Both the position numbers and the translations under genes were made by a program. A stretch of 64,000 nt of DNA from Janthinobacterium sp. ROICE36 (lineage in GTDB: Bacteria > Pseudomonadota > Gammaproteobacteria > Burkholderiales > Burkholderiaceae_D), in assembly GCF_002869965.1 (NCBI RefSeq), contig NZ_PEBS01000002.1:62001-126000 (forward strand), written 5' to 3'. Position 1 is the first letter of the stretch, and each line of letters begins with the position of its first letter. Positions 47,523-54,398 of the stretch are shown piece after piece. The notes beneath the pieces are model-generated. The model was given only the letters and a program-made list of their open reading frames with translations, did no database searches and was not told the DNA's origin.

Positions 47523-47598
47523 TAGTAGTGGCCATGAGCACCTGCCCACAGGACTCAGGCAAGACATCCATCCATCCACGTGACGTGAGGTAACCCAA

Positions 47599-48582
47599 AT
47601 GAAACTGTCCCAACTGAAGCTGATCCCGGCCGCAGCGGCGCTGGCCATGCTGTGCGCCGCCGGTAGCGCCCACGCAGGTGCTTATGGCTATTCCTACAAC
47701 AACATCTTCGGCTTGACAATCAACAACCCGACCGGCGTGATCACCTTGGCAAACAGCACCACGATCTCGCGCAGCACGGCGACCCTCAATAACGTGAGCG
47801 TGATCAATGGCGGCGCGGGTTCAATCGATGCGCCCCGTTCCGCCGTCGGCGCCGTGACCAAGGGTGAAAACAACTTCACGCAACAAGGCCCGCTCGGCAC
47901 GTTCTCGCGCGGCGACGCGCAGATCGTCAGCACGCAGTTCCCCTCGTTCCCGCCTGGCGCCACCTCGACCCAGGCCGTCAACGTGGCCGAAGCCCACCTG
48001 GATGGTCCGGGCACGGCCGACGCATCGGGCCGCAATGGATCGGCCACAGGGTTCTCGGTCAATTTCGTGGTTGGCTCACCAACGGCCACCCTGAGTTTCG
48101 ATTTCCTGGCCTCGCCTTTCATGCAGGTATTTCTGAACAACGATGTCGGCCTGCAGTCGACCGCCACCGCCAACCTGGCGGTCACGTTCACCATCACCGA
48201 CGCCGCCGGCGCCATCGTGTTCAACTGGGCGCCCGACGGCGTGATCGGTTCCGGCATCGTAGGCGGCACGGAATCGGCCGATGCGGCTAACCTGAACACC
48301 AACCTGGGGACCACCTACCTGACGCGTGGCAATCTGCTTACCTACGATCCCAGCGGTTGCGGCACGCCCACGGGCACAGGCGTGGGCACGACCTGCGGCG
48401 GCGCCTATGGCGCACTAACCAATACCCTGCTGGCCGGCAACTACACCTTGACCTTGAATGCCGTGGAGAGCGTGGACTTGGTCAAACAGGCGGCGACGCC
48501 AGAACCCGGCACCCTGGCCCTGCTGGGCCTGGGCCTGGCGGGCCTTGGCTATGCCAGCCGCCGGAAAATGGCCGCCGGATAG
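47599..48582 (+). CDS. PEP-CTERM sorting-signal surface protein
   Basis: Exported protein of 327 residues. The signal peptide ends GSAHA near residue 26. The mature part begins GAYGYSYNNIFGLTINNPTG, is Ser/Thr/Gly/Asn-rich and probably beta-structured, and has two Cys pairs near residues 253-266. The C-terminus is a classical PEP-CTERM: TPEPGTLALLGLGLAGLGYA followed by SRRK, recognised by exosortase/EpsH. No exosortase gene lies in the window. Ribosome binding site GAGG nine bases upstream. It is paralogous with the next gene. Confidence 0.93.
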   Translation: MKLSQLKLIPAAAALAMLCAAGSAHAGAYGYSYNNIFGLTINNPTGVITLANSTTISRSTATLNNVSVINGGAGSIDAPRSAVGAVTKGENNFTQQGPLGTFSRGDAQIVSTQFPSFPPGATSTQAVNVAEAHLDGPGTADASGRNGSATGFSVNFVVGSPTATLSFDFLASPFMQVFLNNDVGLQSTATANLAVTFTITDAAGAIVFNWAPDGVIGSGIVGGTESADAANLNTNLGTTYLTRGNLLTYDPSGCGTPTGTGVGTTCGGAYGALTNTLLAGNYTLTLNAVESVDLVKQAATPEPGTLALLGLGLAGLGYASRRKMAAG

Positions 48583-48601
48583 AGACAACGGAGACGTTGA
48601 C

Positions 48602-48629
48602 AGGCGAGCGACGTTTCCTCGCCTTTTTT
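48602..48629 (+). terminator. Terminator between the two PEP-CTERM paralogues
   Basis: AGGCGAG, loop of nine bases, CTCGCCT then TTTTT. It sits 20 bases after the first stop, so the second paralogue depends on read-through or its own promoter. Confidence 0.75.
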
Positions 48630-48683
48630 CTGTCGGTTTTCTTGACGACCACCACCACCCGGAGCATGAGCCAAGGACTCCAC

Positions 48684-49670
48684 ATGAGCGTATTTTCCCG
48701 CACACGCCTGCCGGCGACCATGCTGGCCCTGCTGCTGCTGGGCGCCAGCGCCGGCGCCGGCGCAAGCGCCTACGGCTATTCATACAACAACGTCTTCGGC
48801 TTGACGATCAGCAATCCCAGCGGCGCCATCACCGTGCTCAACAACGTCGATTTATCGCGCACCACCGCCACCCTCAACGGCCGCAGCGTCATCCGCGGCG
48901 GCAGCAACATCATTGATGCGCCGCAAGCGACCGTTGGCGCCGTCAGCAAGGGGGAAAATGATTTTTCACGGCAAGGCATGGGCGGCAGCGCCTACTCGCG
49001 CGGCGAAGCGCAGATCATCAGCTCGCAGATTCCCCCGTTTCCGCCAGGCTCGACCAGTACGAATACGGCCAACGCAGCCGAAGCCTTCCTGCCCGGCATG
49101 GGCAGCGCCGATGCCTCCGGACGGAATGGTTCCACCACGGCCATGGCCGTCAACCTTGTCGTCGGCGAACCGGGGGCGACCATTGCGTTTAATTTCCAAG
49201 CCGCGCCCTTCATGCAACTGTATCTCGATGCCACGGCCGGCAAGGGCTCCTCCGTCACGGCCAATATGACGCTCAGCTTTTCCATCATCGACGCCAGCGG
49301 CCAGATCGTGTTCAACTGGACACCTGACGGCCTCATCGGTTCCGGCATCCTGGGCGGCACAGAACTGGCCGATGGGGCCAACCTGAATACGGGCTATGCG
49401 CAAACACCGCTGACCAATGGCAGCCTGTTCACCTACGACCGCATCGGCTGCGGCGCGCCCACGGGCAACGGCACCGGCACGGGCTGCGACGGCAGCTTCA
49501 GCGCGCTGAGCGACAATCTGGTGGCGGGCAACTACACCCTGGTCCTGGACATCAAGAACAGCGTCGACCTCATCTTCGCTCCACAGACAACGCCGATACC
49601 GGCGCCAGGCACCCTGGCCTTGCTGGGACTGGGTTTGCTGGGACTGGCCCTCATTCGCCACCACTGCTAG
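48684..49670 (+). CDS. PEP-CTERM-like paralogue with altered sorting signal
   Basis: 328 residues from the ATG at 48684 (AAGGA upstream; another ATG at 48666). The signal peptide ends AGAGAS. The mature part starts AYGYSYNNVFGLTISNPSGA and follows the previous protein almost collinearly to the end (VFNWTPDGLIGSGILGGTEL), so this is a tandem duplication. The C-terminal signal reads IPAPGTLALLGLGLLGLALI then RHHC: the Pro-Glu-Pro has become Pro-Ala-Pro and the Arg cluster is only RHH with a terminal Cys. Sorting may be altered. Its 3' end overlaps the convergent acyltransferase gene by 20 bases. Confidence 0.9.
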   Translation: MSVFSRTRLPATMLALLLLGASAGAGASAYGYSYNNVFGLTISNPSGAITVLNNVDLSRTTATLNGRSVIRGGSNIIDAPQATVGAVSKGENDFSRQGMGGSAYSRGEAQIISSQIPPFPPGSTSTNTANAAEAFLPGMGSADASGRNGSTTAMAVNLVVGEPGATIAFNFQAAPFMQLYLDATAGKGSSVTANMTLSFSIIDASGQIVFNWTPDGLIGSGILGGTELADGANLNTGYAQTPLTNGSLFTYDRIGCGAPTGNGTGTGCDGSFSALSDNLVAGNYTLVLDIKNSVDLIFAPQTTPIPAPGTLALLGLGLLGLALIRHHC

Positions 49671-50334
49671 CCACCCTTTTTTTCAACAGGCGCGCGGGAA
49701 TCCCGCCCCAGATTTCGCCGGCGCCCACCACGCTATCCTTGGTTAGTACGGCGCCCACGGAAATGATGGCACCGTCGCCGATGCGCGCGCCGGCCATGAT
49801 CACGGCGTGCGCGCCGATGGTCACGCCGTCGCCGATTTCCACGCGCTTCAACTCCAGCCGCTGGCCTTCGATCACGTGGGCGAACACCACCGCGTCATGG
49901 CCGACGATGGTATTGCTGCCGATCGTGGTCAAGGGGGGATCGAGCAGGGCTCCCGCGCTGTAGGTGTTGCGCCCGAGCCGGGCGCCCAGCGCCAGGTACA
50001 CCAGGCGCAGCAGCGGCAAGGGCAAGAAATGCGTGCGGATCAAGGTATTGAACAGCAACAGGTAAAACAGGATGTTGACGTTGACAGCGAATTCCGCGCG
50101 CGAGCCGGGCGCGGCGGCGCCATCGCGCAGCGGCAGCAGGCGCAGGAAGAGGCGGTACACGGCGAACGCATACAGGTAACTGAACAGCACGGCGGCGCTC
50201 ACCAGCGCCACGCCGCGGAAGTCCCCCAACGGCAACGCGCCCAGCAGCCAGGCCGTGCTGGCGATGCCCAGCGCCAGGATCAACGCCAGCAGACATAGAA
50301 AAAACAGGATCTCCCTGGGCTGTATCTCACGCAT
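49651..50334 (-). CDS. Membrane-anchored left-handed beta-helix acyltransferase
   Basis: 227 residues from the ATG at 50334, after GGGGGGAG; a longer frame to 50700 is a shadow. Two or three membrane helices (about 8-32, 38-62, 85-105) precede hexapeptide repeats (TTIGSNTIVGHDAVVFAHVI, VEIGDGVTIGAHAVIMAGAR, IGDGAIISVGAVLTKD), ending WGGIPARLLKKR. The catalytic His is probably in VGHDAV or the GAHAV turn. The layout resembles the C-terminal part of Pls/PosA-type synthetases, but this is a stand-alone protein. It starts two bases after the nitroreductase stop. Substrate unknown. Confidence 0.85.
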   Translation of the reverse strand: MREIQPREILFFLCLLALILALGIASTAWLLGALPLGDFRGVALVSAAVLFSYLYAFAVYRLFLRLLPLRDGAAAPGSRAEFAVNVNILFYLLLFNTLIRTHFLPLPLLRLVYLALGARLGRNTYSAGALLDPPLTTIGSNTIVGHDAVVFAHVIEGQRLELKRVEIGDGVTIGAHAVIMAGARIGDGAIISVGAVLTKDSVVGAGEIWGGIPARLLKKRVASSGGE

Positions 50335-50336
50335 GC

Positions 50337-51449
50337 TCACTCCCCCCTGGCCGGCGCCACGATCAGGTCTTGCAGCGGCCGGCGCAAGGAGCGCGCCTGG
50401 GCCGCCGGGCCGGCGCCGATGCGGCCCAGGAACACGGCCCGCTCGAATACCACCGCACCCAGCACGGCCTGGCATTGCCGCGCCAGTTCCTGCGCCAGCG
50501 CCAGCATGCCGTCGGTGCGCGAAAAGGCCCGCCGTTCGCGCACATAACGGGCGAAGATCAGCGGCGTCAGTTCCGGCTGCAACTGCAGGCCCAGCTGCGT
50601 GGCCGTCAGCCAGAAGCGCTGCATGGCGCGGCCCGCCGCCACGTAATCGTCGATATGGCGCGGCGGCGCATCGGCCAGCAGTATGAAATGCGCAGCGCAA
50701 TACAGGCCCGGCAGCAAGTCCATCTGCAGGCGCGGGGCGATGGTGCCCCCCAGCCAGGTATTGAAAAAATCCACGCGGCGCCAGCTGTGCATGACCCAGC
50801 GCATCAGGCGCGCCGTCATCGGGTCGACGCCCAGCGCCTGCTCCGGGATGCGGTCACTGCTGAAGCGCGCACCCCATTCGATCACGTCGCGGTGTACCTT
50901 GTGCGCTTCGGGCATGGTCAGGCGCAGCTTCGCATTGTCGAACATCAGGCGCGCGCAAGCCAGGCGCGCGCGCCAGCCTTCGAACCACTGCACACCGTAG
51001 CCAGGCGGCAGGCTGGCCGCCAGCGCCGCCTTTTCGCTGGCGCGCAGGTGGCGCGTGCTGAGCCGTCGCCGCTGCACGCTGCGCTGCGGCAGGAAGGCCG
51101 CCAGCGGGTCGGGCAGCATGCCGGGACTGGCAATAAAGTGCACGTCAAACGTGGGCAAGGTATCGGGCAAGCCGCCGTGCCGGTGCGCTTCCATGCGCAA
51201 GCCATGGCTGCTGGCCGCCAGTGCCATGCTTTCGAGCAAGGCGCCCAGCGATAGCTGGCTGGGATGGCCGTCGAGGTCGTACACGCAATGGCTGCGCGTA
51301 TCGAAGCCATGCACGACGACATGGCGCTGCGCCACGACTTCAAAGCGCCACGGCTGCGTATTGTCGCCGCTGGGCGCCCAGCGCGCCTGGTCGAGAATGT
51401 TTTCCAGCACAGGATCGATCTGCGCGCTCAGCGGTGCTTGCGCCATCAT
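50337..51449 (-). CDS. Nitroreductase-fold flavoenzyme (MoeY C-terminal / SagB-like)
   Basis: 370 residues from the ATG at 51449 (a second ATG is the next codon). The FMN-binding signature ARWAPSGDNTQPWRFEVV is at about 22-39, and the C-terminal half contains the second nitroreductase lobe (AAGRAMQRFWLTATQLGLQL, VFLGRIG). It is clearly longer than ordinary nitroreductases. The stop of the ThiF gene overlaps its start (ATGATG/TGA). Mycobacterial Rv1355c/MoeY has a ThiF domain fused to a nitroreductase domain, so these two genes look like the split form. Reaction unknown; dehydrogenation of an adenylated or cyclised intermediate is an inference. Confidence 0.83.
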   Translation of the reverse strand: MMAQAPLSAQIDPVLENILDQARWAPSGDNTQPWRFEVVAQRHVVVHGFDTRSHCVYDLDGHPSQLSLGALLESMALAASSHGLRMEAHRHGGLPDTLPTFDVHFIASPGMLPDPLAAFLPQRSVQRRRLSTRHLRASEKAALAASLPPGYGVQWFEGWRARLACARLMFDNAKLRLTMPEAHKVHRDVIEWGARFSSDRIPEQALGVDPMTARLMRWVMHSWRRVDFFNTWLGGTIAPRLQMDLLPGLYCAAHFILLADAPPRHIDDYVAAGRAMQRFWLTATQLGLQLQPELTPLIFARYVRERRAFSRTDGMLALAQELARQCQAVLGAVVFERAVFLGRIGAGPAAQARSLRRPLQDLIVAPARGE

Positions 51450-52315
51450 GCCCCCTGCGCGGCGCGGCGCCGCTTGATGACGGCCATCGTCAGCCGTTGC
51501 AGCGGATGACGATGGCCACCGGGACGCCAGGTATGCACGAGCTTGTTGCGGTAGGCGTCGAAATGCATGCCGTGCGGCGCCGCCATGACCTTGCCGCGTT
51601 TCAAGAGTATTTTCAGCGCCTCGGTGGCGGCCGCGCCCGCGCACAGCTGGCAACCCATGATGGTCGATGGCCCGCGCCGCTCCTTCAGGTTGATGGCCGC
51701 CGGGTCGACCAGGTAAGGGCCATGCAAGCCGGCCGGCGCCAGCCCGACGAGAAAACGCAAAGCTTTTTCTTCTTCAGGCAAGTCGCCCCAGCCAAAATAC
51801 TCTTCGAACGTCATGCCGCCCGGTATGAAACTGAGCACAGCCGTGCCCATGCCCAGCGGCGCGGCCGTGATGGCAGGGATGCCCAGGCGCGCGCAACTGG
51901 CGAAGGTGGACTGGCGCGCGGGAAAGGCAAAGAAATCCAGGCCGTCTACATACAGGTCGACACCGGCAAAAAACGCGGCCAGATTGCTGTCGTGTATGCC
52001 GTCAGGAAATTGTTTAATCTCCAGTTCGGGATTGATATCATGCGCCATCTGCGCCAGCACGGCCACCTTGGGCTGGCCCACGGTGGACATCATGGCGCCG
52101 GCCTGGCGATTGAAGTTGGCGATATCGAAAGTGTCGAAATCGGCGATGTGAAAAGCGCCGATGCCCAGCCGCGCCAGGGTCAGCAAATGCACGCCGCCCA
52201 CGCCGCCCATGCCGGCAATGGCCACGCGCTTGCCGCGCAAGCTGTCCTGCTCCGCCTGCGTGACCCAGCCCAGGTTGCGGGAAAACGCCGCCTGATAGGA
52301 AAAACCATCTGTCAT
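51446..52315 (-). CDS. E1-like ThiF/MoeB family adenylyltransferase
   Basis: 289 residues. The Rossmann ATP-binding motif GMGGVGGVHLLTLARLGIG is at about 35-53, with the substrate/ATP residues DFDTFDIANFNRQAGA and GQPKV, and the DGLDFFAFPARQ strand in place of the usual D-N motif. A CxxC pair is seen near the C-terminus (IMGCQLCAGAAATEALKILL), but the second zinc pair of MoeB/ThiF is missing. It should activate a carboxylate as acyl-adenylate; no ubiquitin-like or ThiS/MoaD carrier is visible next to it. First gene of the three-gene operon, 82 bases from the convergent... chemoreceptor stop on the same strand. Confidence 0.9.
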   Translation of the reverse strand: MTDGFSYQAAFSRNLGWVTQAEQDSLRGKRVAIAGMGGVGGVHLLTLARLGIGAFHIADFDTFDIANFNRQAGAMMSTVGQPKVAVLAQMAHDINPELEIKQFPDGIHDSNLAAFFAGVDLYVDGLDFFAFPARQSTFASCARLGIPAITAAPLGMGTAVLSFIPGGMTFEEYFGWGDLPEEEKALRFLVGLAPAGLHGPYLVDPAAINLKERRGPSTIMGCQLCAGAAATEALKILLKRGKVMAAPHGMHFDAYRNKLVHTWRPGGHRHPLQRLTMAVIKRRRAAQGA

Positions 52316-52397
52316 GCTTACCTCTTCTATGCGTCAGCTAAGGACCAAGAATAGTTTGACAGACGGTTGGGCGATAAGTTCCCGCTATGACGACGCC

Positions 52398-53984
52398 TTA
52401 GCGCGCCAGACGGCGCTGCGCTGCCGGTGCCGCGCGCGAGGGTGCCGCGGCCTGCCGCGCCACTGCGCCCACCTTGAACACGCTGACGATCTGCGCCAGC
52501 CCGGCCGCCTGCTCGTTCATCGCTTGCGCCGCCGCCGAAGCCTGCTCGACCAGGGCCGAGTTTTGCTGCGTCATGTTATCCATCTCGACGATGGCCTGGT
52601 TGATCTGCTCGATGCCGGCGCTCTGCTCGGCGCTGGCCGAGGAAATCTCGGCCACGATATCGGTCACATGCTGCACGCTGGAAACGACTTTTTCCATCGT
52701 CTCGCCCGCCAGCGCCACCAGTTTTTCACCGGCGCCCACTTGCTCGGCGGAACTGTCGATCAATTGCTTGATCTCCTTGGCAGCGGCAGCCGAGCGTTGC
52801 GCCAGATTGCGCACTTCACTGGCGACGACGGCAAAGCCACGGCCCTGCTCGCCCGCGCGCGACGCTTCCACGGCGGCATTCAAGGCCAGGATATTCGTCT
52901 GGAAGGCGATGCCGTCGATGACGGCAATGATGTCGCCGATCTTTTTCGACGAGGCATTGATGGCGCCCATGGTGTCGACCACCTGGCTCACCACGCCGCC
53001 CGCCTGCGTCGCCACTTGCGAGGCAGAAATAGCCAGCTGGTTGGCCTGGCGCGCATTGTCCGCATTCTGGCGCACGGTGGAGGTCATTTCTTCCATGGTC
53101 GAGGCCGTTTCTTCCAGGGATCCCGCCTGCTGCTCCGTGCGCGCCGACAGGTCGTGGTTGCCCGAAGCAATCTCGCCCGACGCCGTGGAAATGGCATCGG
53201 CATCGTTGCGCACCTGGCTCACCAGGTGCGCCAGGTTGTCGCGCATGGCCTTGATCGCCATCAACAGGCTGTCCGTATCGCCGGGGCGCGTGTCGATCTG
53301 CGTGGTCAGGTCGCCCTTGGCGATTTGCGCCACGATGGCCGCCGCATAGTCGGGTTCGCCACCGAGCTGGCCCAGGATGCGGCGCAGCATCAAGGCCGCC
53401 AGGGCGCCCACCACCAGCATCAGCGCGCCGCCGATGGCCAGCAGCACGCCGGCCTGAGCCCAGAACTTGTGGTTGATGTCATCGATGTAGGTGCCCGTGC
53501 CGATCAGCCAGTCCCACGGCGCAAATTTCACCACGGCATACATCTTCGCCACCGGGTCCTTCACGCCGGGACGCGTGCCATCCGCCTGCACCAGGCCGAT
53601 GCGGCTGGTGGCCAGGGCCGCGCGATAGCGGTCGCCCGACTGCTGCATATTCTTTTGCGACACGCCGATGCGCGAGGCATTCGGGTGCACATACAGCAAG
53701 TCGGTACTGAAATCGCGCACAAAGTAATACATCTCGTCCTTGGCGAAGCTGCCGATGGCCAGCTTGGCCTGCTGCTGAGCCTGCTCACGCGTGAGCTTGC
53801 CCGACTGTTCCAGCGCATACGCCTTTTCCACCGAGGCATTGGCCAGCTCCACCAGCACCGTCAATTGCTCGACCCTCTCGGCCATCATGGTCTGGCGCAA
53901 TGAATACAGGGAAAAAGAGGCGATGAGGACAATGCCCAGCAAAGTGCTGAAACACAATAAAAGAATGCGCGAACGGAGAGTCAT
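52398..53984 (-). CDS. Methyl-accepting chemotaxis protein with single Cache sensor
   Basis: 528 residues. TM1 at about 7-29, a periplasmic sCache_2-type domain (about 35-185: [40 protein letters not shown]), TM2 at about 190-212, HAMP, then a signalling domain with [20 protein letters not shown] at the hairpin. It ends ...[11 protein letters not shown] and lacks the WEEF-type tether seen in the first chemoreceptor, so adaptation must rely on other receptors. The Cache domain suggests a small organic ligand. Confidence 0.95.
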   Translation of the reverse strand: MTLRSRILLLCFSTLLGIVLIASFSLYSLRQTMMAERVEQLTVLVELANASVEKAYALEQSGKLTREQAQQQAKLAIGSFAKDEMYYFVRDFSTDLLYVHPNASRIGVSQKNMQQSGDRYRAALATSRIGLVQADGTRPGVKDPVAKMYAVVKFAPWDWLIGTGTYIDDINHKFWAQAGVLLAIGGALMLVVGALAALMLRRILGQLGGEPDYAAAIVAQIAKGDLTTQIDTRPGDTDSLLMAIKAMRDNLAHLVSQVRNDADAISTASGEIASGNHDLSARTEQQAGSLEETASTMEEMTSTVRQNADNARQANQLAISASQVATQAGGVVSQVVDTMGAINASSKKIGDIIAVIDGIAFQTNILALNAAVEASRAGEQGRGFAVVASEVRNLAQRSAAAAKEIKQLIDSSAEQVGAGEKLVALAGETMEKVVSSVQHVTDIVAEISSASAEQSAGIEQINQAIVEMDNMTQQNSALVEQASAAAQAMNEQAAGLAQIVSVFKVGAVARQAAAPSRAAPAAQRRLAR

Positions 53985-54106
53985 GGCTACCTGGAAGTCA
54001 ATAGAAAATTCAATTGCCCGATGGAAATCTTTTCAGAAAAGCAAAACGGACGGCGCTACCGGGCTGTGCCCGGCAGGCACCGCCCGCTGTAAGTCATTGT
54101 TGCAGG

Positions 54107-54304
54107 TCAGGCCAAGGCTTCCTTGGCCGCCTCTTCCGGCGTCAAGCCGTCGTAGAACTGGTCGGTAAACCACTCGACCTGCTCTTCGATATGGTCTTGC
54201 GCCTGCGCCATGGTGGCGCCGCCGGCCACCAGAAAGCCTTCAACCTCGATACACCAGTTGATCAATTCCAGGGTTTCCGGATCGAGTTCTTCTTTCTTAG
54301 CCAT
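54107..54304 (-). CDS. Small acidic protein, 65 aa
   Basis: Starts MAKKEELDPETLELINWCIE, continues VEGFLVAGGATMAQAQDHIE and ends DGLTPEEAAKEALA. Helical and strongly acidic, with no signal peptide, span or known domain. AAGGAA lies upstream of the start. The family is not known to me. It stands alone between a chemoreceptor and an M16 protease. Confidence 0.75.
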   Translation of the reverse strand: MAKKEELDPETLELINWCIEVEGFLVAGGATMAQAQDHIEEQVEWFTDQFYDGLTPEEAAKEALA

Positions 54305-54398
54305 CGTGCATTCCTTGCTTGTTAAATTGCGATCAAATCCATCAGCAGCAGTTTAACAGCTTCGCCGCCCTGCTGCCCCTGCAATGCAACAATTAAGT

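Noticed and set aside
52300..52397. Small peptide substrate gene next to the ThiF operon
   Set aside because: I looked for a short frame with a ribosome binding site in the 82-base gap and found none.
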